Assembly: GCA_002403115.1 (NCBI GenBank)
Contig: DHHE01000126.1
Span: forward strand, 1 to 9,663
DNA length: 9,663 nucleotides
Direction: 5' to 3'
Source: a bacterium UBP2_UBA4780
GTDB taxonomy: Bacteria; Edwardsbacteria; AC1; EtOH8
Shown here: piece by piece, positions 1 to 5,450 of the stretch
Numbering within the stretch: position 1 is the stretch's first letter
Layout: each line of letters opens with the position of its first letter
Program-made: the position numbers and the translations under genes
The notes under the pieces: model-generated
What the model saw: only the letters and a program-made list of their open reading frames with translations
Told to the model about the DNA's origin: nothing
Database searches by the model: none

Positions 1-65
1 GGCCCGTGGGCGCAGCCGGCCCCGAGCAAGGCCGCCGCCAGCAGCAATCCCAAAAGCGTTTTCAT
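1..65 (-). CDS. Secreted protein or lipoprotein, N-terminus only (cut by window edge)
   Basis: Read on the minus strand, an ATG at 65-63 opens a frame that stays open to the window edge and encodes MKTLLGLLLAAALLGAGCAH, followed by Gly. This is a typical signal peptide: a Lys at position 2-3, a Leu/Ala hydrophobic core, then GAGC-A. The Cys at residue 18 could be a lipidation site, but the residue at -3 is Gly rather than Leu, so cleavage by signal peptidase I after GCA is also possible. A strong Shine-Dalgarno (GGGGAGGG, plus-strand 73-80) sits 7 nt before the ATG, and a near-consensus promoter lies further upstream (104-132). The mature protein lies outside the window, so its function is unknown. 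It is divergent from ispE. Confidence 0.72.
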   Translation of the reverse strand, partial: MKTLLGLLLAAALLGAGCAHG

Positions 66-103
66 GCCGGATCCCTCCCCAAGGATTTCGCCCACCCGAT
101 TGT

Positions 104-132
104 AGTTTATGCTATTTCAACTGCCGTGTCAA
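104..132 (-). promoter_or_regulatory. Sigma-70 promoter for the divergent secreted-protein gene
   Basis: On the minus strand, TTGACA (132-127) is followed by a 17-nt spacer and TAAACT (109-104). The -35 box is consensus and the -10 box matches at 4 of 6 positions. Transcription would start near 97, giving a leader of about 32 nt that contains the Shine-Dalgarno at 80-73. Spacing to the gene start at 65 is normal. Confidence 0.65.
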
Positions 133-172
133 GACCTTTTATTCCCCTGTCCCCCCCGTGATGCCTTGCCGT

Positions 173-201
173 TTGCCTCTGATGCCTTTTTATGGTATAA
201 T
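173..201 (+). promoter_or_regulatory. Extended -10 sigma-70 promoter for ispE
   Basis: TTGCCT (173-178, 4 of 6 matches to TTGACA) is followed by 17 nt and a perfect TATAAT (196-201), preceded by TGG as an extended -10 element. The predicted start, 6-8 nt after the -10 box, falls on 207-209, which is the GTG start codon of ispE at 208. No other strong promoter is seen between this gene and the divergent one. Confidence 0.7.
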
Positions 202-207
202 CCGGAC

Positions 208-1092
208 GTGCTTACGGTTTGCTCATACGCCAAGGTCAACCTGTGCCTCAAGATCGTCGGCCGGCGCCCTGACGGCTACCACGACCTTTGCTCCATATTC
301 CAGACCGTCTCATTGGGCGACCGGCTGACGTTCCGGGCCAGGAACGATGAACGGATCAACGTTGTCTGCGACGACCCTTCCATTCCGTCCGACGGCCGCA
401 ACCTGGCAGTCAGGGCGGCCGAGCTCCTCAGGCGGAGTATCCGAGGCCTGGGCAGGGCATCCGGCCGGCCGCTGGGCGCCGACATCGGCATCCAAAAGAG
501 AATCCCGGCCGGGGCCGGCCTGGGAGGCGGATCCTCTAATGCGGCCGCAACTTTAACCGCGCTCCTTAAATTGTGGCGTGTCAATAAGTTCGCCAAAAAG
601 ACCCTCTGCGAGATAGCAGCCGAGGTCGGCTCCGATGTCCCCTACTTCCTCACCGGCGGAACCTGCCTGGTCACCGGCCGGGGGGAGAGGATCAAAAGAT
701 TGCCCCCGGTCCCCAAGCTCAACCTGCTCATAATATTCCCCGGCATCCACGTTTCAACGGCCTGGGCCTATTCCAAGTTAAGTTTGGCGTTGACAAAACG
801 CCTTAAGTATAGTAAAATAATGGAGAGGTTGTTTCAGGGCCGCCCCGGACCCGGCCGTATTTCCGGCATCATGGAAAACGACCTGGAGACGGCGGTGATC
901 GGCCGGCATCCGGCGATAGCCCGGGCCAAAAGCGATCTGACGGCGGCCGGCGCCCTGAACAGCCTGATGAGCGGAAGCGGTTCCTCGGTGTTCGGAGTAT
1001 TCCCGGACAGGGCTTCGGCCCGGAAGGCATGGCGGCTCCTCTCCCGGCGCTGGCCGGAATCACACCTGGCCGAGAGCGTCGCCGGAACATAA
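208..1092 (+). CDS. ispE: 4-diphosphocytidyl-2-C-methyl-D-erythritol kinase (IspE)
   Basis: IspE is a cytosolic GHMP-family kinase that phosphorylates CDP-methylerythritol with ATP in the MEP route to isoprenoid precursors. From the GTG at 208 the protein is 294 residues, normal for the family. It starts MLTVCSYAKVNL, with the conserved AKVN (Lys9 is the expected catalytic Lys) and GRRPDGYH at 18-25. The ATP-binding loop PAGAGLGGGSSNAAA lies at 100-114, Asp143 in GSDVPYF is the expected catalytic base, and the C-terminal GHMP motif is SLMSGSGSSVFG. The frame is open back to an ATG at 109, but those 33 extra residues match nothing in the family and lie upstream of the promoter. There is no Shine-Dalgarno before 208, so the mRNA may be leaderless. 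An AT-rich patch near 770-830 contains a second promoter. Confidence 0.95.
   Translation: MLTVCSYAKVNLCLKIVGRRPDGYHDLCSIFQTVSLGDRLTFRARNDERINVVCDDPSIPSDGRNLAVRAAELLRRSIRGLGRASGRPLGADIGIQKRIPAGAGLGGGSSNAAATLTALLKLWRVNKFAKKTLCEIAAEVGSDVPYFLTGGTCLVTGRGERIKRLPPVPKLNLLIIFPGIHVSTAWAYSKLSLALTKRLKYSKIMERLFQGRPGPGRISGIMENDLETAVIGRHPAIARAKSDLTAAGALNSLMSGSGSSVFGVFPDRASARKAWRLLSRRWPESHLAESVAGT
786..818 (+). promoter_or_regulatory. Promoter inside ispE with operator-like inverted repeat over the -35 box
   Basis: TTGACA (790-795), a 17-nt spacer and TAAAAT (813-818, 5 of 6) form a near-consensus promoter in the 3' third of ispE. The -35 box lies in the inverted repeat GGCGTT-gacaa-AACGCC (786-802). The patch is clearly AT-richer than the rest of the gene. 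A transcript would begin near 825 and reach spoVG about 300 nt downstream, since there is no terminator between. The role is inferred; the match itself is direct. Confidence 0.55.
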
Positions 1093-1123
1093 ACAACCCG
1101 TTCCAACAACAAGGGTCTTCCCC

Positions 1124-1432
1124 ATGCAGATCACCGAAGTCCGCGTCTCCCTGCGCCAGGCGGGCAGCGACAAGCTGCTGGCGTTCGCCAACGTCACCTT
1201 CGACAACGCCTTCGCCGTGCGCGGCATCAAGATCATCCAGGGGACAAACGGGCCCTTCATCGCCATGCCCAGCCGGAAGATGGCCGACGGCACCTTCAAG
1301 GACGTCGCCCATCCCATCAACTCCGAGACCAGGCAGATGCTGGAGAAGGCGGTCCTGGACGAATACCACAAGGCGGCGAGCTCCGGAGGTTCGGTGGCGC
1401 CGGAGGCCGATGTCCCGGGGGACGAGCACTAG
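1124..1432 (+). CDS. spoVG: SpoVG family nucleic-acid-binding regulator
   Basis: This 102-residue protein has the SpoVG core almost end to end: MQITEVRVSL, ANVTFDNAFAVRGIKI, GPFIAMPSRKMADGTFKDVAHPIN, then a C-terminal helix and an acidic, Gly/Ser-rich tail. SpoVG was named for sporulation in Bacillus, but the family occurs in many non-sporulating bacteria as a small site-specific DNA/RNA-binding regulator, so its presence does not imply spores. The gene lies 31 nt after ispE, an order also known in Firmicutes (ispE-purR-spoVG). The ribosome site is weak (AAGGG about 9 nt before the ATG). It may be transcribed both with ispE and from the promoter inside ispE. Confidence 0.95.
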   Translation: MQITEVRVSLRQAGSDKLLAFANVTFDNAFAVRGIKIIQGTNGPFIAMPSRKMADGTFKDVAHPINSETRQMLEKAVLDEYHKAASSGGSVAPEADVPGDEH

Positions 1433-1608
1433 CAGCGCTCCGCCTTCCCCGGGCTGCCAAAAAGGTTGACAGTGGGTCGCCGCGTCCCGCCCCTGCGGGA
1501 CATCTCCGTGCGGCTGCGTCAAGCTTGACTATGCAAGCGCCTGTTGTCATCTTTTTTATTGCCGGCACGGTAGCCCCTGAGTTCATTTCGGTTCGATAGC
1601 AAGATCGT
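1433..1608 (+). other. Intergenic region after spoVG with hairpins; leader of the truncated tRNA-Gln copy
   Basis: No gene is seen in these 176 nt. They hold a perfect 7-bp GC hairpin with a 4-nt loop (GTCCCGC at 1484-1490, GCGGGAC at 1495-1501), which may end spoVG transcripts although no T-run follows directly. A 12-nt palindrome GTCAAGCTTGAC lies at 1518-1529, and a T-rich run at 1551-1560. Possible -35 boxes (TTGACT 1525-1530, TTGTCA 1544-1549) lack a convincing -10 partner, so I cannot place the tRNA promoter. Confidence 0.4.
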
Positions 1609-1663
1609 TCGGGGGTCGTCCAATTGGCAGGACACCAGCCTTTGGAGCTGAGGACCGGGGTTC
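1609..1663 (+). pseudogene. Truncated tRNA-Gln copy: the 5' 55 nt only
   Basis: These 55 nt are identical to the first 55 nt of the intact tRNA-Gln at 2006-2080. They run from mature base 1 through the acceptor 5' strand, D arm and anticodon arm (UUG) into the T loop, stopping after TTC (T54-T55-C56). From 1664 the sequence diverges completely, and the T-stem 3' strand, acceptor 3' strand and CCA are absent. The base before the copy (1608 T versus 2005 C) already differs, so identity begins at the mature 5' end. It cannot form a functional tRNA. It is probably the original 5' part of the gene, separated from its 3' part by an insertion. Confidence 0.9.
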
Positions 1664-1746
1664 TCCGCCGGCAGCCGGGCGGTGATGACCGGCGACGGCG
1701 GATCCGCCGCCGCCCTGCTCCAAAGCATGGCGGCAGGCGGAGAGTC
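1659..1746 (+). other. Structured RNA leader of the GIY-YIG gene, spanning the tRNA/element junction
   Basis: In RNA, 1659-1669 can pair with 1736-1746 as an 11-bp helix (two G-U pairs). It includes the last five tRNA-derived bases (GGTTC) and the first six bases of the insert. Inside lie GCAG (1671-1674) with CTGC (1715-1718), extended by GGCGG (1678-1682) with CCGCC (1710-1714), and a perfect 14-nt palindrome CGGCGGATCCGCCG (1696-1709) that would compete. The only purine-rich ribosome-site candidate (GGAGAG, 1739-1744) lies in the 3' arm, so folding could limit nuclease translation. The pairing is seen in sequence; the function is inferred. Confidence 0.4.
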
Positions 1747-1761
1747 ACTCCTTAGCGGACG

Positions 1762-2004
1762 ATGTTTTTTGTCTATGTTCTGAAGAGCCTGAAGACCGGC
1801 ACCAGATACGTTGGATCAACAGGCGATGTGGCCGGCAGGCTCCAGGAGCATAATCTGGGCAAATGCCGATACACCAGAAATCGAATGCCCTGGATTATAG
1901 CGCATCAAGAAGGATTCCGCACTTTATCGGAAGCCCGGAAAAGGGAGAATTACCTGAAATCCGGCCAGGGCAGGGAACACCTCGATAAGATCCTGAAGAA
2001 ATAG
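1762..2004 (+). CDS. Small GIY-YIG endonuclease-domain protein
   Basis: This 80-residue protein is a complete stand-alone GIY-YIG domain of the small UPF0213/YhbQ-like type: VYVLKS at 4-9 (the GIY strand), YVGST at 16-20 (the YIG strand), Arg26 and His30-Asn31 in GRLQEHN, Tyr37, and the ARKRENYLKSGQGRE helix at 58-72, where Glu62 is the expected metal ligand. There is no extra DNA-binding domain. The family includes homing-type and repair-type nucleases, and small members are often multicopy and poorly characterised. An in-frame TAG at 1753 fixes the ATG at 1762 as the first start. No good ribosome site sits at normal distance; GGAGAG ends 17 nt upstream. GC is about 50%, unlike the neighbours, which suggests transfer. 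The stop codon ends 1 nt before the intact tRNA-Gln. A role in inserting the element is inferred from context only. Confidence 0.9.
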   Translation: MFFVYVLKSLKTGTRYVGSTGDVAGRLQEHNLGKCRYTRNRMPWIIAHQEGFRTLSEARKRENYLKSGQGREHLDKILKK

Positions 2005-2005
2005 C

Positions 2006-2080
2006 TCGGGGGTCGTCCAATTGGCAGGACACCAGCCTTTGGAGCTGAGGACCGGGGTTCGAGTCCCTGCCCCCGAGCCA
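2006..2080 (+). tRNA. tRNA-Gln, anticodon UUG, CCA encoded
   Basis: This is a complete 75-nt cloverleaf: acceptor TCGGGGG (2006-2012) with CCCCCGA (2070-2076), discriminator G (2077) and CCA (2078-2080). The D stem is GTCC/GGAC around AATTGGCA. The anticodon stem CCAGC/GCTGA encloses the loop CTTTGGA with UUG at 2039-2041, and the T stem is CGGGG/CCCTG around TTCGAGT. The U1-A72 pair and G73 are typical of tRNA-Gln. Base pair 27-43 is a C-A mismatch. It begins 1 nt after the GIY-YIG stop and lies 89 nt before prs, with no terminator between, so it probably shares a transcript with one or both. ispE/tRNA-Gln/prs order is also known from Pseudomonas. Confidence 0.93.
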
Positions 2081-2169
2081 GATCCCGTCCGGCCCCGAGG
2101 TCAAAACGCGAGATCATCACCGGCACCCCAGCCATGAAACCCGCAACCCAGAACGCGAGATGGATCAGC

Positions 2170-3111
2170 ATGAACGGCGAACTTAAGATCTTCTCCGGCT
2201 CGGCCAACCCGGCCCTGGCCGCCGACATCTGCCGGCGGATGCGGACCAAACTGGGCTCCTGCCTCATCGATCGCTTTTCCGACGGAGAGCTCCGGATCAA
2301 GATCAACGAGAACGTCCGCGGCACCGACACCTTCATCGTCCAGCCCACCTTCGCCCCGGCCGACAACATCCTGGAGCTGCTGATGCTGATCGACGCCGCC
2401 CGCCGGGCCTCGGCCAGGCGGATCACCGCGGTCATCCCCTACTTCGGCTACTCCCGCCAGGAGCGCAAGGACCAGCCCCGGGTCCCCATCTCGGCCAAGC
2501 TGGTGGCCAACCTTATCGCCACCGCCGGAGCCGATCGGGTGCTGACCCTCGACCTGCACGCCGAGGCCATCCAGGGATTCTTCGACATACCGGTCGACCA
2601 CCTCTACGCCATGCCGGTCATCATCCGCCACATCAAGCGCCTGGGGCTCAGGGACCTGGTGGTGGTGGCCCCGGACACCGGGGGCGCCAACCGGGCCCGG
2701 GCCTTCGCCAAGAGGCTGGGCGCCAACATCCCCCTGGCCTTCATCGACAAAAGGCGGCCCATGGCCAACCAGGTCGAGGTGCTCAACGTGGTGGGCGACG
2801 TGGCCGGGCGACATTGCCTGATCGTCGACGACATCATGGACACCGGACGCACCCTGACCAAGGTGGCCGAGATACTCAAGCGCAACGGCGCCCGCGACGT
2901 TTACGCCTCGGCCACCCACCCCATGCTCTCGGGCGGGGCGGTGGAGTGCCTGAACGGATCATGCATCAAGCAGCTGGTGGTCACCGACACCATCCCCCTG
3001 GGGCCGGAGAAGCGCCTGCCCAGCATCGTGGTCCTGTCGATCGCCAAGCTGCTGGCGGACGCCATCGTCAGGATCCACAGCGAGCGCTCGGTCAGTTCGC
3101 TATTCCTCTGA
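2170..3111 (+). CDS. prs: Ribose-phosphate pyrophosphokinase (PRPP synthetase)
   Basis: This cytosolic enzyme makes PRPP from ribose 5-phosphate and ATP, feeding purine, pyrimidine, NAD, His and Trp synthesis. From the ATG at 2170 it has 313 residues, normal for class I. It opens MNGELKIFSGSANPALA, then FSDGE (36-40), the ATP-contacting RQERKDQPR (96-104), LDLHAEAIQGFF with His130, and the PRPP-binding loop IVDDIMDTGRTL (218-229). An ATG at 2134 would add 12 residues, but it lacks a ribosome site and its extension is not family-like. The 2170 start has a purine-rich GAGATGGA just upstream. The gene follows tRNA-Gln and is followed by rplY after 56 nt, as in ispE/prs/rplY/pth clusters of other phyla. 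Confidence 0.96.
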   Translation: MNGELKIFSGSANPALAADICRRMRTKLGSCLIDRFSDGELRIKINENVRGTDTFIVQPTFAPADNILELLMLIDAARRASARRITAVIPYFGYSRQERKDQPRVPISAKLVANLIATAGADRVLTLDLHAEAIQGFFDIPVDHLYAMPVIIRHIKRLGLRDLVVVAPDTGGANRARAFAKRLGANIPLAFIDKRRPMANQVEVLNVVGDVAGRHCLIVDDIMDTGRTLTKVAEILKRNGARDVYASATHPMLSGGAVECLNGSCIKQLVVTDTIPLGPEKRLPSIVVLSIAKLLADAIVRIHSERSVSSLFL

Positions 3112-3167
3112 TGAACGGCAATCCTGCGCCTTCGAAAAACAACCAATCGATAACATAAGGAACTCCC

Positions 3168-3818
3168 ATGCACGAGATCACCCTCACCGCCCAGAAACGC
3201 ACGGAGACCGGGAAGGTCACGGCCAAGAAGCTCCGCGGCCAGGGCCGGATCCCGGCCGTGGTCTACGGACACGGCAAGAGCGCCGCCACCATCACCCTCG
3301 ACTCCAAGGAGCTGCTACCCCTGTTCAAGTCCAGCACCGGGGAGAACACCATCATCACCCTCAAGCTTGAGGACGGCACCTCCCTCAAGACCGTCATCCG
3401 CGAGGCCCAGACCGAGCCCATCAGAAACCGCCTGCTGCACCTGGATCTCCAGGAGATCAGCATGGACGAGAAGATAAAGGTCAAGGTCCCGGTCGAGACC
3501 GAAGGCACGCCGGACGGGGTCAAGAACCAGGGCGGCATCATGGAGCGCATCATGGACATGGTCGAGGTCTTCTGCCTTCCCGGCGACATCCCGGAGAAGA
3601 TAGTGGTGGACGTTTCCGGGCTCAAAGTGGGCCAGTCCCTGCACGTCCGGGACATCGCCATGGACAAGATCGAGGTGCTGACCGACAAGTCCCAGGTGGT
3701 GGCCACCGTCATCGCGCCCATAGTCGAAGCGGCGGCGGCTGAGGGCGAGGCGGCCGAGACCAAGGAGCCGGAGGTCATCACCAAGGGCAAGAAGGAAGAG
3801 GAGGAGACCGAGGCCTGA
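3168..3818 (+). CDS. rplY: Ribosomal protein bL25, long CTC/TL5 form
   Basis: bL25 binds 5S rRNA in the large ribosomal subunit. This 216-residue version is the long form: the N-terminal L25 domain (residues 1 to about 90: TAQKRTETGKVTAKKLRGQG, IPAVVYGHGKS, REAQTEPIRNRLLHLDLQEI) followed by the beta-rich TL5/CTC C-terminal domain (about 95-190: KVKVPVETEGTPDGVKNQGG, LPGDIPEKIVVDVSGLKVGQ). A charged tail rich in Glu and Lys follows (KKEEEETEA). The ATG has a good AAGGAA 5 nt upstream. It lies between prs and pth, its usual neighbours. Confidence 0.95.
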   Translation: MHEITLTAQKRTETGKVTAKKLRGQGRIPAVVYGHGKSAATITLDSKELLPLFKSSTGENTIITLKLEDGTSLKTVIREAQTEPIRNRLLHLDLQEISMDEKIKVKVPVETEGTPDGVKNQGGIMERIMDMVEVFCLPGDIPEKIVVDVSGLKVGQSLHVRDIAMDKIEVLTDKSQVVATVIAPIVEAAAAEGEAAETKEPEVITKGKKEEEETEA

Positions 3819-3847
3819 GCCTACCGGACCCCGGCAGAGATCGTCCC

Positions 3848-4423
3848 ATGTGGTGCGTCGTGGGCCTGGGCAATCCCGGCCGGCGCTACGAGGGGACCAG
3901 GCACAACCTGGGCTTCCTGGCGGTGGACGAGCTGGCCCGGCGGCGCCTGGCCCCCTGGAGGGCCCGGGCCCTCCACCTGGCGGCCCGGACCGCGGACGGC
4001 GCCCCGGCCCTGCTGGTGAAGCCCCAGACCTTCATGAACCTGAGCGGCCCGGCCGTGGCCAGGGCCCTGCGTTACCGGAAAGTGGCGGCCGACCGCCTGC
4101 TGGTCGTCTGCGATGACCTGGCCCTTCCCTTCGGTTCGTTGCGCCTGAGGCCCCGGGGCTCGGACGGGGGGCACAACGGCCTGCGGTCGATCATCGAGTC
4201 GCTGGGCACCTCCGACTTCCCCCGCCTAAGGCTGGGGATCGGCGCCGCGCCCCCGGGTCTGGACGCTTCCCGCTACGTGCTGGAACGCTTTCCCCCCGCC
4301 GAACGCTCCCGGCTGCCGGAGCTCCTGGGACTGGCCGCCGACGGCCTGGAGCTGGCCCTGGAAAAGGGCATAGAGAAAGCCATGAACCAAATAAACCGAA
4401 CCATAAAAGAGGAGCCAAGGTAA
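3848..4423 (+). CDS. pth: Peptidyl-tRNA hydrolase
   Basis: Pth cleaves the ester of peptidyl-tRNAs dropped by the ribosome, recycling tRNA. The 191-residue protein has the full active site: GLGNPGRRY with Asn9, TRHNLGF with catalytic His19, KPQTFMNLSG with Asn64, VVCDDLALPFG with Asp90, and GGHNGLRSI with Asn110. The C-terminal helix ends in a Lys/Asn/Gln stretch. It starts 29 nt after rplY with only a weak purine-rich site (GGCAGAGA). Its stop (4421-4423) is one base before the TTG start of rpsF, which implies translational coupling. Confidence 0.96.
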   Translation: MWCVVGLGNPGRRYEGTRHNLGFLAVDELARRRLAPWRARALHLAARTADGAPALLVKPQTFMNLSGPAVARALRYRKVAADRLLVVCDDLALPFGSLRLRPRGSDGGHNGLRSIIESLGTSDFPRLRLGIGAAPPGLDASRYVLERFPPAERSRLPELLGLAADGLELALEKGIEKAMNQINRTIKEEPR

Positions 4424-4424
4424 A

Positions 4425-4910
4425 TTGAACGCCTACGAGACCGTCATCGTCGTCGACCCCTCGCTGGACGAATCCGGCGTGGAGAAGAAGCTGGAGAAGC
4501 TGGCCGAGGTGGTCAAACGGAACAACGGCCGGATGGCCGCCATCGACCGCTGGGGAAGGCGCAAGATGAGCTATCCCATCAACAACCGCCACGAGGGCAC
4601 CTACGTCTGCCTTCAGTTCTTCGCCGAGGCCGGCGCCCCCAAGGACCTCACCCGCGTCATACAGCTGGACGAGCACATCCTGCGGCACCTGATCGTCAGA
4701 GGGCACATCCAGACCATCTCCGCCGAGCCGGCCGCCGCCGAGCCCGCAGCGCGACCCGAACCGGGTCCGGCCGGCCCGCCCGCGAACCCGCCTTCGCCGG
4801 AGCATCGCACTTCTTCCTCCCCCGGCCCCGCGCAGGCAGGCCGCGACCCATCGGCGGAAGGAGTACCGCCCCCCGCGCCCCCCTCCCCTCCTGATGCGGG
4901 GGCCGCCTGA
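4425..4910 (+). CDS. rpsF: Ribosomal protein bS6 with a Pro/Ala-rich C-terminal extension
   Basis: bS6 pairs with bS18 on the small subunit platform. Residues 1-98 are a standard S6 fold (MNAYETVIVVDPSLDE, RWGRRKMSYPINNRHEGTYV, LDEHILRHLIVRGHI). Residues 99-161 are a low-complexity tail rich in Pro, Ala, Gly and Ser, without a recognisable domain and probably disordered. Many S6 proteins end near residue 95-135, so this is long. The start is TTG at 4425, with ribosome sites GAGGAG and AAGG just upstream inside the end of pth. The tail could be a frameshift product, but its codons keep the GC-rich bias and it runs cleanly to TGA, so I favour a real extension. Confidence 0.93.
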   Translation: MNAYETVIVVDPSLDESGVEKKLEKLAEVVKRNNGRMAAIDRWGRRKMSYPINNRHEGTYVCLQFFAEAGAPKDLTRVIQLDEHILRHLIVRGHIQTISAEPAAAEPAARPEPGPAGPPANPPSPEHRTSSSPGPAQAGRDPSAEGVPPPAPPSPPDAGAA

Positions 4911-4952
4911 AGCCGCCGCTGATCCTGAACAAACGAGGAGGTATTCATAAAA

Positions 4953-5414
4953 ATGCCGGAATTGAAACTGGCCAATCTCAACCGGGCCTTTCTCATCGGA
5001 CGGCTCACCAAGGACCCGGACGTCAGGCAGACCACCAACGGCACCCCGGTGGCCAACTTCTCCATCGCCATCAACCGCCGATTCCGCAGCCCCACCGGCG
5101 AGATCAAGGAGGAGACAACCTACGTTGGCATCGTGGCCTGGCAGAAGCTGGCCGACCTCTGCCGCCAGTACCTGGCCAAGGGCCGGGCGGTGCTGGTGGA
5201 AGGCAAGCTGCAGAACCGCTCCTGGGAGACCGAGGACGGCCAGAAGCGCAGCACCCTTGAGGTCAGGGCCGACCGCATCGAGTTCCTGGAAAGGGAATAC
5301 CGGGCCGAGGCCCCGCCGCACCAGCCCGAGACCGGGGTGGCGGCCCCCGCCGCCGAGCCCTACGCCGAGCCGGCGGCCGACAATGGAAAAAGCGACGACG
5401 ACCTCCCCTTCTGA
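4953..5414 (+). CDS. ssb: Single-stranded DNA-binding protein, canonical copy
   Basis: SSB coats single-stranded DNA in replication and repair. Residues 1-113 form the OB fold (NRAFLIGRLTKDPDVR, VANFSIAINRRF, TTYVGIVAWQKLADLCRQYL, GRAVLVEGKLQNRSWETEDG, RADRIEFL). A Pro/Ala/Glu linker follows, then the acidic tip SDDDLPF, the tail that recruits partner proteins. The length, 153 residues, is usual. A strong GAGGAGGT lies 10 nt before the ATG. It occupies the conserved place between rpsF and rpsR. Confidence 0.96.
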   Translation: MPELKLANLNRAFLIGRLTKDPDVRQTTNGTPVANFSIAINRRFRSPTGEIKEETTYVGIVAWQKLADLCRQYLAKGRAVLVEGKLQNRSWETEDGQKRSTLEVRADRIEFLEREYRAEAPPHQPETGVAAPAAEPYAEPAADNGKSDDDLPF

Positions 5415-5450
5415 CCGGGGAATCGCCGGTGAATATGGAGCAACCCTGAC

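Larger units (their letters stand above)
1609..2060 (+). mobile_element. Putative minimal GIY-YIG element in tRNA-Gln, bounded by 55-bp direct repeats
   Basis: Two identical 55-bp direct repeats (1609-1663 and 2006-2060) enclose 342 bp, making a 397-bp repeat unit. The enclosed part holds a structured 98-nt leader and one ORF for a GIY-YIG nuclease, whose stop codon ends 1 nt before the second repeat. The repeats are the 5' three quarters of tRNA-Gln, and the second copy is joined to the only 3' end, giving an intact tRNA. GC content of the ORF is about 50% by hand count, well below the flanking genes. The simplest reading is insertion into the T loop with regeneration of the tRNA from an element-borne or duplicated 5' part. 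No terminal inverted repeats or other recombinase gene are visible. The mechanism and mobility are inferred. Confidence 0.6.

Noticed and set aside
109..207. N-terminal extension of ispE from ATG 109
   Set aside because: It adds 33 residues unlike any IspE, lies upstream of the ispE promoter, overlaps the divergent promoter, and has no Shine-Dalgarno.
1466..1494. TTGACA at 1466-1471 as a promoter for the tRNA region
   Set aside because: The sequence 16-18 nt downstream is GC-rich (CGCCCCTGC) with no -10 resemblance.
869..1522. 217-codon minus-strand frame opposite ispE/spoVG
   Set aside because: It is antisense to two clear genes and resembles no family; a GC-driven shadow.
1664..2060. Group I intron with a GIY-YIG ORF in tRNA-Gln
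   Set aside because: GIY-YIG ORFs in group I introns are well known, but an intron would not carry a 55-nt copy of its 5' exon at its 3' end, the last base is C rather than the required G, and I see no P/Q/R/S core. The intact tRNA needs no splicing.
2101..2919. 272-codon minus-strand frame opposite prs
   Set aside because: It mirrors the prs codons (repeated Asp-Gly-Val patterns) and has no domain or ribosome site.
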